7,692 bases of DNA from Acidobacteriota bacterium (GTDB taxonomy: Bacteria; Acidobacteriota; HRBIN11): positions 1-7,692 of the forward strand of contig JANXAA010000095.1 in the NCBI GenBank assembly GCA_025061865.1. The letters are read 5' to 3'. The stretch's first letter is position 1. Each line of letters begins with the position of its first letter. A program made the position numbers and the translations under genes. Below are positions 1 to 6,379 of the stretch, piece after piece. The notes below the pieces were generated by a model. It ran no database searches. It was not told the DNA's origin and saw only the letters and a program-made list of their open reading frames with translations.

Positions 1-550
1 GTATAAGGAAATCGACAAGCGCACGCTGTACCTGATCTTGACGAAGCCCATTACGCGAGAACGCTTCCTGCTAGGGAAGTATTTCGGGCTCGTCCTGACA
101 CTCTTGGTCATCCATGGCGTAATGACGGTCTTCCTGATGGCCTACCTCGGCCTGCTCGGACGGTGGAACCCCCGCCTCCTCGTGGCCCTTTACGGGACCC
201 TACTGGAGGTCCTGGTCGTGACGGCCGTGGCTACGATGTTCTCGACATGGACGACGCCCATCTTGAGCGGCCTGTTTACGCTCAGCGTATGGGTCATCAG
301 TCGGGGGAGTCGGAGCTTGTTGGCCCTGGCCGATGTCGTCCGGGCTAAGAGCCCCTGGCTGGCAAGCCTCATCGAGGCCGTGTATTACTGTATCCCAAAC
401 TTGGACCGCATGAACCTGGATGCCTATGCTATTCACGGCGTGGCCCTGCCCCCCGGCTATCTCCTGAGCATCACTGTGGCCGCAGGTCTGTACACGGCCA
501 TCATGCTCCTGCTGGCGGTCCTCCTGTTCCAACGGCGGGACTTCACTTAG
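1..550 (+). CDS. ABC-2 type transporter permease, C-terminal part (5' end outside window)
   Basis: This is the 3' part of an integral membrane subunit of an ABC transporter, with 182 codons visible from base 2. The reading frame is open to the left edge, and the first visible residues (YKEIDKRTLYLILTKPITRE) match the cytoplasmic stretch before a membrane helix in ABC-2 permeases, where 'E(I/L)..RT(L/I)..(L/I)L(S/T)KPI.R..(F/Y)..GK' is typical. The gene therefore starts upstream, and the TTG at 38 is internal. Hydrophobic segments lie near 86-160, 170-245, 255-300 and 455-530. A loop with 'IPNLDRMNL' and the C-terminal end FQRRDFT are also usual in this family. Such proteins pair with a separate ATPase, expected upstream, to export a substrate that cannot be inferred here. 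The TAG stop is followed by a spacer with a terminator-like structure. The family call is fairly sure; the substrate is unknown. Confidence 0.8.
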   Translation, partial: YKEIDKRTLYLILTKPITRERFLLGKYFGLVLTLLVIHGVMTVFLMAYLGLLGRWNPRLLVALYGTLLEVLVVTAVATMFSTWTTPILSGLFTLSVWVISRGSRSLLALADVVRAKSPWLASLIEAVYYCIPNLDRMNLDAYAIHGVALPPGYLLSITVAAGLYTAIMLLLAVLLFQRRDFT

Positions 551-597
551 GGGGATGTAGCAAGGGTGTCAGGTCCCGGATGCCGAGTCTCAGAAAA

Positions 598-645
598 GAC
601 CGAAGGCTCTAGTCCACAGACTTACCTCGGCGGTCGGGATTTTTT
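598..645 (+). terminator. Candidate intrinsic terminator after the permease gene
   Basis: A nested stem can form from GACCG (598-602) with CGGTC (631-635), AGG (604-606) with CCT (625-627), and AGTC with GACT (611-614 with 619-622). It is followed by GGGA and a run of six Ts (640-645). The position, about 50 bases after the permease stop, fits. The internal loops and the four bases between stem and T run make it weaker than a textbook terminator. Confidence 0.35.
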
Positions 646-802
646 GGTCTCGGGCCGAAGGTAGGACTCTGTCCAGTGGGATTTTATGGTGCGCAAGGCT
701 CTGACCGGGGTCTTCCAAGTCCGCGGGTCCACGGCGGTTTGAACGATGCCCCATCTTGGGGTGGGGGCCTCCTCTCAGGTGCCCCGCTGGTTCTGAGGGG
801 CG

Positions 803-831
803 TTGGTCGGGGTGATGTTTCTTTCTATAAT
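803..831 (+). promoter_or_regulatory. Sigma70-type promoter for the EF-G gene
   Basis: A perfect -10 box TATAAT lies at 826-831. Exactly 17 bases upstream is TTGGTC (803-808), which keeps the TTG of the -35 consensus. Transcription would start near 838, giving a leader of about 54 nt before the ATG at 892, with GGAGG at 881-885. The perfect -10 and ideal spacing make this the best promoter in the window; the -35 is weak. Confidence 0.6.
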
Positions 832-891
832 GAAGCTGAGGCGGGGTAATTCCGGACGTGGGGCGCCTCGGATCCATCCTGGAGGCCGGTC

Positions 892-2988
892 ATGAATGGG
901 TACACGACCGACCGTATCCGTAACGTCGCCGTCGTCGGTCACGGGGCGACGGGGAAGACTTCCGTCGTGAGCTGCCTTCTGTATACAGCCGGGGCGACTG
1001 AGCGCCTTGGGCGCGTCGACGAGGGCCACGCCGTGACGGACTTCACGGACGAGGAGATCGAGCATCGGCGGAGCTTCTACACGGCCCTGGCCTATCTGGA
1101 ATGGAAGAAGACGAAGGTCAACCTCCTGGACACGCCGGGCTACGGCCCTTTCATCTTTGAGGCCAAGGGCGCCCTCCACGTCGCCGATGCCGCCCTCATC
1201 GTCGTAGACGCGACTGTCGGCCCCGAAGTCATCACCGAGAAGGTCTGGGAATTCGCTCGGAGCTTCGGCGTCCCCCGGGCGATCGTCTTGAACAAGATGG
1301 ACCGGGAACGGGCCGACTTCGGACGGGTCCTGGAACTGACCCAGAAGGTCTTCGGCCGGGAGGTCGTGCCTGTCCAGGTACCTATCGGGCAGGAAGCTAG
1401 TTTTCAGGGCGTCGTCGATCTCATCACCCGGACAGCCTATGTCTATGAGCCTCGCGGGCTAGGCCGTCCGCAGACCCGTCCGGTCCCCGAGGACCTTCAA
1501 GAGACCGTCGACTCGTATCGGGAGAAGCTCATCGAGCTGGTCGCCGAGAACGACGAGGCATTGATGAACCAGTACTTCGAGACGGGCGACCTGAAGTCGG
1601 AGGACTTCCTGCGGGGCCTTCGGACGGCTTTCGCCCAGGGCGTGATCGTCCCTGTTTTTTGTGTCTCGGCGGAACTCAACGTGGGCTTGGTGAATCTGCT
1701 GGATGCCATCGTCGCGTGGTTTCCCGACCCCTCGCAGCGGGGTGCCGTCGAGGCCCTCGACGCCAACGGTCGGACGGTCTCGGTGGCGGTGCGATCCTCG
1801 GACCCGACGGCCCTTTTCGTCTTCAAGACGATTTCAGACCCCTACATGGGGCGTATCAACGTGGCCAAAGTATATGCGGGCACACTCCGGCCTGACACGA
1901 CCCTGGCCCACACGGTCCGGGGCCATGAGGAGAAAATCGGCGCCCTTCAAGTCATGATGGGCAAGCAGTTGAAGACCGTCCCGGAACTCTCCGCGGGAGA
2001 CTTTGTCGCCTTAACGAAACTGAAGGACACCCGGACGGGCGACACCTTGTGTGACCCGACCCGGCGGATCCGCTTCCGGCCTGTCGACTATGGCAAGCCG
2101 ACGGTCTTCTACGCCGTGTCGCCCAAGGGGAAGGCTGACGAGGACAAGCTGAGCGTCGCCCTCCAGCGGCTTCAAGACGAAGACCCCATGCTCCATATCG
2201 AGCGAGACCCCCAGACGAAGGAGCTCATCATCAGCGGCTCGGGCCAACTTCATATCCAAGTCGCCATCGAGCGGCTCCGGCGGAAGTTCGGCGTCGAGGT
2301 CGAACTCCATCAGCCTAAGATTCCTTATCGGGAGACGATCAAGGGGACAGCCGAAGCCGAGGGCCGCTACGTCAAGCAGTCCGGCGGTCGGGGCCAGTAC
2401 GGCGTCTGCTTCATCCGGATCGAGCCCCTGCCGCGGGGCGCTGACTTTGAGTTCCAAGAGACCATCTTCGGCGGGGCTATCCCGAAGCAGTACATCCCGG
2501 CCGTGGAAAAGGGTATTCAGGAGGCTCGTCAGCACGGTGTCCTGGCGGGCTATCCCGCCGTCGACTTCAAGGTCACGCTCTTTGACGGCAAGTACCACGA
2601 GGTCGACTCGTCGGACCTGGCCTTCAAAATCGCTGGCTCCATCGCCTTCAAGCACGCCATGGAGAAGGCGAACCCTGTCCTTCTGGAGCCTATCATGAAG
2701 GTGTCCGTCTACACGCCCGAGGAACACCTGGGCGACGTCATGGGCGACCTCAACGGACGGCGGGCTCGCATCTTGGGCATCGACCGGGCCGGCTCCCTGC
2801 AGGTCGTCCAGGCCTACGTCCCGATGGCCGAACTCATCAACTACGCAGCGGCTGTCACGTCCCTGACAGGCGGGCGGGGCTCCTTTGAGATGGAGTTTTC
2901 CCATTACGACGAGGTCCCGCCTCATATTGCTCAACGAGTCGTCGAGGAAGCTCGCCGGCGCCAAGCGGCGGCCGGGGAGTCCACCTGA
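892..2988 (+). CDS. fusA2: Elongation factor G, EF-G-2 type (translational GTPase)
   Basis: This is a complete 698-residue cytosolic translational GTPase with the full five-domain EF-G layout. The GTPase domain has P-loop GHGATGKT (16-23), DTPG (80-83), NKMD (133-136) and SA (259-260). Domain II covers about 290-390 and domain III about 400-472. Domain IV contains KQSGGRGQYG (494-503) and YHEVDSS (568-574), whose His569 corresponds to E. coli EF-G His583 at the tip needed for translocation. Domain V covers about 600-690. Two departures place it with EF-G-2/FusA2 paralogues such as Thermus EF-G-2: the switch I RGITI motif is absent (RRSFY at 59-63), and the catalytic His after DTPG is Tyr84. 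The gene has its own promoter and a GGAGG 6 nt before ATG, and is not next to rpsL, rpsG or tuf. The housekeeping EF-G is therefore probably elsewhere. The exact role of EF-G-2 is uncertain; it may act in translocation under special conditions or in recycling. Confidence 0.92.
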   Translation: MNGYTTDRIRNVAVVGHGATGKTSVVSCLLYTAGATERLGRVDEGHAVTDFTDEEIEHRRSFYTALAYLEWKKTKVNLLDTPGYGPFIFEAKGALHVADAALIVVDATVGPEVITEKVWEFARSFGVPRAIVLNKMDRERADFGRVLELTQKVFGREVVPVQVPIGQEASFQGVVDLITRTAYVYEPRGLGRPQTRPVPEDLQETVDSYREKLIELVAENDEALMNQYFETGDLKSEDFLRGLRTAFAQGVIVPVFCVSAELNVGLVNLLDAIVAWFPDPSQRGAVEALDANGRTVSVAVRSSDPTALFVFKTISDPYMGRINVAKVYAGTLRPDTTLAHTVRGHEEKIGALQVMMGKQLKTVPELSAGDFVALTKLKDTRTGDTLCDPTRRIRFRPVDYGKPTVFYAVSPKGKADEDKLSVALQRLQDEDPMLHIERDPQTKELIISGSGQLHIQVAIERLRRKFGVEVELHQPKIPYRETIKGTAEAEGRYVKQSGGRGQYGVCFIRIEPLPRGADFEFQETIFGGAIPKQYIPAVEKGIQEARQHGVLAGYPAVDFKVTLFDGKYHEVDSSDLAFKIAGSIAFKHAMEKANPVLLEPIMKVSVYTPEEHLGDVMGDLNGRRARILGIDRAGSLQVVQAYVPMAELINYAAAVTSLTGGRGSFEMEFSHYDEVPPHIAQRVVEEARRRQAAAGEST

Positions 2989-3024
2989 AATTAGGTGCGG
3001 GGTGTCGAGTTCAAGGGGTTGGGT

Positions 3025-3054
3025 ATCCGGGACCAGGAGTCGGAGGTCCGGGAT
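3025..3054. repeat. Imperfect inverted repeat in the EF-G/thiolase spacer
   Basis: ATCCGGGACC (3025-3034) and GGTCCGGGAT (3045-3054) are inverted copies with one mismatch in ten, around a 10-base loop. The same 10-mer occurs exactly, in reverse complement, at 572-581 in the other large spacer. The surrounding stretch (about 3003-3092) is built of similar GGGAYC/GGAGTCGG-like words, which looks like a degenerate intergenic repeat. No T run follows, so it is not an evident intrinsic terminator. Confidence 0.45.
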
Positions 3055-3157
3055 CAGCTTTCCTGAACCCCCGATTCCCGACCCCTGACAGCCCCACCCC
3101 AAAGATTCAGCTGGACAGCTTACTATCGACCCCAGACCTATTTCGGGAGTCGGGTCG

Positions 3158-3177
3158 GCCTCGTTGAAGGACGAGGC
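3158..3177 (+). promoter_or_regulatory. Perfect hairpin in the leader of the thiolase/DUF35 cluster
   Basis: GCCTCGT (3158-3164) and ACGAGGC (3171-3177) form a perfect 7-bp stem around TGAAGG. It lies 69 bases before the proposed start of the first cluster gene. No T tract follows, so it is more likely an mRNA leader structure or a protein-binding site than a terminator. Its function is unknown. Confidence 0.4.
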
Positions 3178-3218
3178 ATCTCGATGGTCCCGTCAGGTCT
3201 GGTGATACGCAGGTTCCA

Positions 3219-3241
3219 TCCTCGAAAATCGAGGAGGGAGG
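3219..3241 (+). promoter_or_regulatory. Hairpin overlapping the Shine-Dalgarno sequence of the first thiolase-like gene
   Basis: TCCTCGA (3219-3225) and TCGAGGA (3229-3235) form a perfect 7-bp stem with a three-base loop. The 3' arm runs directly into GGAGGGAGG (3233-3241), the ribosome-binding site of the ATG at 3247. Folding would hide the first GGA and crowd the rest. This site also decides the start: the GGGAGG at 3236-3241 is 5 nt from ATG 3247, whereas the ATG at 3184 has only a weak GAGG before it. Confidence 0.5.
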
Positions 3242-3246
3242 CCCCG

Positions 3247-4413
3247 ATGAGGCGCTGGAACACGGAAGTGGCGATCGTCGGTGCGGGCTGGAGCGGCTTT
3301 CGTTCGATCTCGCCCGACCTTTCCTTTCGGGAAATGATGTTCGAGGCCGCTACGAAGGCCTATAGCGACGCCGGCATCGATCCCCGCCGTGACCTGGACG
3401 GTTTAGTCACGGCTGAAGAGGATTTCCACGAGGGTGTTGCCATCAGCGACGAGTACGTCCCTGACCAAATGGGGGCTGTCCTGAAGTCTGTCCATACCAT
3501 TGCTGGGGATGGCCTCCAGGCCCTGGCGGCCGGAGTCATGCAAATTGCTGCTGGAGCAGGCCGCATCGTGGCCGTTGAGTCCCACAGCAAGGCGAGCAAC
3601 GTATTGAACCTGGACCAAATCACGGCCCTCGCCCTGGATCCGGTCTATCAACGGCCCCTGGAGGCCCATCCGATTTTCATCGCGGGTCTAGAATTCCGTC
3701 GGTACCTGGAGGTTACGGGTACGCCCATCGAGCACGTCGCCCGTGTAGTCGTGAAAAATCGCCGGAATGCCCTCCGGAACCCCCGAGCCGCCTTTCCGGC
3801 TGACCTCACCCTGGAGGACGTGCTCCATAGCGAGCCTCTGGCTGAACCCCTCACGCGGGCGATGGCCGCCGACCCGGCCGATGGATGCGTCGTCTTTGTC
3901 CTGGCCCGGGGCGACGTCGCCCGGACGCTGACCGACCGGGCCGTCTGGATCCGGGGCCTCGGATGGGCCACGGATTCCTATACACTGGAGAACCGAGACT
4001 GGGAGGGGGCCCGCTATCTCCGACAGGCGGCCGAACGGGCCTACCGGCAGGCTGGAATCCAGTCCCCCCGGCGGGCCTTCGACCTCGTCGAGGTCGATGA
4101 CACGTTTGCTTACAAGGAACTTCAGCACTTGGAAGCCCTGGGTCTCTGCCGGCCGGGGGAGGCCGGGCGGTGGACGGCCGAGGGTGCTACGGAGGTCGGG
4201 GGCGAGCTCCCCGTCAATCCCTCTGGGGGGTGTTTGGGCGAAGGCCATCTCTTAGAGGCCTCCGGTTTGGCCCGGCTTCTGGAAGCCGTACTTCAACTTC
4301 GGGGCGAAGCTGGGCCCCGCCAGGTCCCGAATGCTCGTACGGCCCTGGTCGCTTCCTGGCGGGGTTTGCCGACGACTACGGGAGCCGTGGCCGTTCTGAG
4401 CCGGGAGCCCTGA
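3247..4413 (+). CDS. Thiolase-fold protein without catalytic cysteine (paralogue 1)
   Basis: This 388-residue protein belongs to the thiolase superfamily, SCP2/archaeal thiolase branch, which acts on acyl-CoA thioesters in the cytosol. Family marks are VAIVGAG (8-14), the helix and turn before the active-site loop (VHTIAGDGLQAL, 82-93), VEVDDTF (281-287, where SCP2-type thiolases have HDCF), NPSGG then GEGH (324-334), and QLRGEAGPRQVPN near the C-terminus. The nucleophilic Cys is Ala86; the later catalytic Cys region reads WRGLPTTTG and has no Cys; His of the GHP motif is kept as His334, but the Pro is Leu. Normal thiolase (Claisen) catalysis is therefore unlikely. The ATG at 3247 is chosen over an in-frame ATG at 3184 because of its strong ribosome-binding site, its homologous N-terminus and a length identical to paralogue 2. 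It heads a four-gene cluster. Automated annotation may say 'acetyl-CoA acetyltransferase'; that activity is doubtful. Confidence 0.88.
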   Translation: MRRWNTEVAIVGAGWSGFRSISPDLSFREMMFEAATKAYSDAGIDPRRDLDGLVTAEEDFHEGVAISDEYVPDQMGAVLKSVHTIAGDGLQALAAGVMQIAAGAGRIVAVESHSKASNVLNLDQITALALDPVYQRPLEAHPIFIAGLEFRRYLEVTGTPIEHVARVVVKNRRNALRNPRAAFPADLTLEDVLHSEPLAEPLTRAMAADPADGCVVFVLARGDVARTLTDRAVWIRGLGWATDSYTLENRDWEGARYLRQAAERAYRQAGIQSPRRAFDLVEVDDTFAYKELQHLEALGLCRPGEAGRWTAEGATEVGGELPVNPSGGCLGEGHLLEASGLARLLEAVLQLRGEAGPRQVPNARTALVASWRGLPTTTGAVAVLSREP

Positions 4414-4603
4414 TGGCAAAGGCAATAAGGCAGCCAGGAGGAGTGAAGTCAGGCGGCCGAAGGTCAGAAAGCTCGAAGGCAAAAGGATAGTAAGGTAATA
4501 AGAAGAATAGTAGGATAGACGGCAGGGCCTTTTGCTCTCTCCCATCTTCTGTAGCCTTATCGCCCTACTGGCTTAATGCTTTTGGGGTAGGGAGGTAGAG
4601 ACG
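4414..4603 (+). other. Purine-rich, low-complexity spacer between the thiolase-like genes
   Basis: The first ~105 bases (to about 4520) are strongly purine-rich on the plus strand and made of degenerate words such as AAGGCA, AAGGTAATAAG and AGGATAG (exact at 4484-4490 and 4512-4518). GCAAAAGG (4479-4486) has an inverted partner CCTTTTGC (4528-4535), with a 41-base loop. The rest is pyrimidine-richer and ends in GGAGGT (4591-4596), the ribosome-binding site of the next gene. A 25-codon frame starting in the TGATG overlap at 4412 and ending at 4490 has no support as a gene. No clear promoter is visible. Confidence 0.5.
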
Positions 4604-5770
4604 ATGGCCGGACGACGAGTGGCGATCGTCGGTGCGGGGATGACCAAGTTCGTCCGCCGAGCCCTGGAGACAGGTCCCGAGCTGGCTTGGGAGGCCGCCA
4701 GCAAAGCGCTCGAATCCTGTGAAATGACCTTGGACCAGATCGATGCCGTAGTCCTGGGGTCGGCCCCCGACGCTTTCGACGGAGTTCATATGAAGGTCGA
4801 GTACCTGAGTCCCGGCGCCGGTGCGTGGGGCAAGCCCACGATCCGGGGCTTCGTGGGCGGTGGAACGGGTGTCTTTGCGGCCATCCAGGGCTGGTACCAT
4901 ATTGCCAGCGGGATGTTCGATACAGTCCTGGTCGTTTGCGAAGAGAAGATGTCTTCCTGTCATCCCCATCCCCAGGCCGCCTTCAACTACATCTTTGACC
5001 CTACGACGGAGCGTCCCCTGGGTCCAAACCTCCTGTGGATTTTCGCCTTGGAGATGAACGCGTACATGACCAAGTACGGCCTCACCAAGCGGGACATCGC
5101 CCTGGTGGCCGTTAAGAACAAACGGAACGCGGCGGGGCATCCGGCGGCCCAGTTAGCCGACCCGGACATCACCGTCGAGGACGTCCTGAACTCGGAAGTC
5201 CTGGCCTGGCCGGTTCAACGCTTGGACGTCTCGCCGACCAGTGACGGAGCCGCCGCCATCGTGATGGCGGCTGAACATGTAGCCCGCCGGGTGACGAACA
5301 AGCCCGTCTGGGTCGAAGGCGTCGGCTGGTCTCTGGACACGCAGTACTGGACGAATCGAGACCTGTCGTATCCGACGTACGTCGAGGAGGCAGCCCGTAA
5401 AGCGTACGCCATGGCGGGCATCCGGGAACCCCGCAAGGAAATCCACATCGTGGAGCCTTATGACCCCTTTGATTACAAGGAACTCCATCACCTGGAAGGA
5501 CTGCTCTTGGCGGACCGAGGGAAGGCAGCTGAGTTAGTCGTTCTGGGCACCGCTAACCGGGACGGGGATATGCCGGTGACGCCCTCGGGCGGTCTCTTGG
5601 GCGTTGGCAACCCCATCTCCGCAGCGGGCCTTATGAAGGTCGCGGAGCTTTTCTGGCAGCTCCGGGGCGAAGCCGGCTCCCGTCAAGTGCCCGGTCAGCC
5701 GAAACGGGGTTTGGCGCAAGCCTGGGGCGACCTCATGCAGGTCGGCACGGTCATCATTGTAGGCATTTAA
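4604..5770 (+). CDS. Thiolase-fold protein without catalytic cysteine (paralogue 2)
   Basis: This is a second 388-residue thiolase-superfamily protein, clearly paralogous to the gene at 3247. Shared marks are RVAIVGAG (5-12), the NRD segment near the middle of the C-terminal half, YKEL(H/Q)HLE, and QLRGEAGSRQVPG near the end. It departs further from active thiolases. The nucleophile position is Gly86 (loop RGFVGGGTG, 81-89); the HDCF-like motif is YDPF with Tyr286; the GHP motif is GNP with Asn336; and the C-terminal Cys loop reads GDLMQVGT. A Tyr at the first position of the HDCF-like motif recalls the steroid side-chain aldolase Ltp2, a Cys-less thiolase relative that works with a DUF35 partner. 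The start has GGAGGT 8 nt upstream. It sits 190 bp after paralogue 1 and 73 bp before the first DUF35 gene. It may be the retro-aldolase-like subunit or a non-catalytic subunit of a heteromer; the reaction is unknown. Confidence 0.87.
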   Translation: MAGRRVAIVGAGMTKFVRRALETGPELAWEAASKALESCEMTLDQIDAVVLGSAPDAFDGVHMKVEYLSPGAGAWGKPTIRGFVGGGTGVFAAIQGWYHIASGMFDTVLVVCEEKMSSCHPHPQAAFNYIFDPTTERPLGPNLLWIFALEMNAYMTKYGLTKRDIALVAVKNKRNAAGHPAAQLADPDITVEDVLNSEVLAWPVQRLDVSPTSDGAAAIVMAAEHVARRVTNKPVWVEGVGWSLDTQYWTNRDLSYPTYVEEAARKAYAMAGIREPRKEIHIVEPYDPFDYKELHHLEGLLLADRGKAAELVVLGTANRDGDMPVTPSGGLLGVGNPISAAGLMKVAELFWQLRGEAGSRQVPGQPKRGLAQAWGDLMQVGTVIIVGI

Positions 5771-5772
5771 AC

Positions 5773-5798
5773 GGGCAAAGCGGTTGCCCCTGTAGGGG
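5773..5798 (+). other. Small competing hairpins after the second thiolase-like gene
   Basis: GGGCAA (5773-5778) pairs perfectly with TTGCCC (5784-5789) across AGCGG, starting 2 nt after the stop codon. An alternative stem CCCC (5787-5790) with GGGG (5795-5798) shares bases with it. No T run follows, so full termination is not expected. The words GGTTGCCCCTGTAGGGGTGATCC resemble, from memory only, a GGGCGACC-type interspersed sequence seen in many environmental bacterial genomes. Confidence 0.35.
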
Positions 5799-5843
5799 TG
5801 ATCCCTTTGATTTGCTGATTGGTCGGAATAGGAGTCGACCGGG

Positions 5844-6362
5844 ATGGAGCCTTGGGTCTATCCGTCCATAGCTTTAAAGCAAGAAGATTTCGAAGAGGGA
5901 CGCATCCGGACGACGCGCACACCGCTCCGGGGAGAATATGCCTGGGACGCGGGCGTAGCCGTCGGGCGATTCCTGGCCGAACTGAAAGCGGGACGCCTTG
6001 TCGGCCGCCGGTGTCGGGTCTGCCGAAGAGTGATGGTCCCGCCCCGGATGTTCTGCGAGCAGTGCTTTCGTCCGACCGACACGTGGGTCCTGCTTCAGGA
6101 CACGGGTACGGTCCTGACTTTTTCGGTCTGTACCGTCGCCTGGGACATGCGACGCTTGGAGGTCCCGGAAGTCCCGGCTGTCATCGCTATCGACGGGGCT
6201 TCGCCCGGGATGGGAATCCTCCACAAATTGGGCGAAGTCGGTCAGACGAACGATGAAATTCTTGATCGTGTGCATATCGGCTTGCGGGTCCAAGCCGTCT
6301 GGAAGCCCCCCCATCAACGAGAGGGGGCGATCACTGATATCTTGTACTTTCGGCCCGTCTAA
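5844..6362 (+). CDS. DUF35 zinc-ribbon/OB-fold protein (first copy)
   Basis: This 172-residue protein has the DUF35 layout. An N-terminal extension (1-40) and a helix (AVGRFLAELKAGRLVG, 39-54) lead to a rubredoxin-like zinc ribbon with Cys57, Cys60, Cys71 and Cys74 (CRVC-x10-CEQC). An OB-fold of beta strands follows, ending in ITDILYFRPV. In known complexes DUF35 proteins bind a thiolase-fold partner and help hold the CoA or stabilise the assembly; they act in the cytosol. All four zinc ligands are present, so the ribbon should be functional. AGGAG (5830-5834) lies 9 nt before the ATG. The gene follows the second thiolase-like gene by 73 bp and precedes a second DUF35 gene by 67 bp, which suggests one transcription unit. 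The N-terminal extension of about 35 residues before the ribbon helix is similar in size to that of the second copy. The family call is secure; which thiolase-like protein it binds is inference. Confidence 0.88.
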   Translation: MEPWVYPSIALKQEDFEEGRIRTTRTPLRGEYAWDAGVAVGRFLAELKAGRLVGRRCRVCRRVMVPPRMFCEQCFRPTDTWVLLQDTGTVLTFSVCTVAWDMRRLEVPEVPAVIAIDGASPGMGILHKLGEVGQTNDEILDRVHIGLRVQAVWKPPHQREGAITDILYFRPV

Positions 6363-6379
6363 TCGGGAAGGTCGTAGGG

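Larger units (their letters stand above)
551..891. other. Gene-free spacer between permease and EF-G genes
   Basis: These 341 bases hold no convincing gene on either strand. In order they hold a 10-base motif shared with the 2989-3183 spacer (572-581), a terminator-like nested stem ending in six Ts (598-645), a pair of related short segments (600-647 and 655-689), a small hairpin CCCCA-TCT-TGGGG (749-761), a longer stem CCTCTCAG/CTGAGGGG with one G-T pair (771-778 with 793-800), and the promoter and leader of the EF-G gene. An open frame on the minus strand runs through most of it but has low-complexity Arg/Pro/His-rich composition and no recognisable domain. Confidence 0.6.

Noticed and set aside
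38..550. Complete 170-residue protein starting at TTG 38
   Set aside because: The frame stays open to the left edge and the upstream residues continue the ABC-2 permease pattern, so the gene is a fragment of a larger one.
2982..2997. Hairpin CACCT/AGGTG overlapping the EF-G stop codon as a terminator
   Set aside because: Only five pairs and no T run, so it is not distinguishable from chance in GC-rich DNA.
2011..3102. Long 363-codon open frame on the minus strand
   Set aside because: It lies opposite the EF-G gene, whose domains are fully recognisable; the minus-strand product has no known motif and reflects GC-rich codon structure.
3688..4248. 186-codon minus-strand frame opposite the first thiolase-like gene
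   Set aside because: Shadow of a well-supported coding region, with no recognisable domain or ribosome-binding site.
4412..4490. 25-codon frame in a TGATG overlap with the first thiolase-like gene
   Set aside because: Low-complexity Lys/Gly/Ser/Arg product from a purine-rich tract, with no homology recognised; the overlap is likely chance.
3247..5770. Plain acetyl-CoA acetyltransferases for acetoacetyl-CoA synthesis
   Set aside because: Both proteins lack the nucleophilic Cys and the C-terminal Cys of functional thiolases, so this name would mislead.
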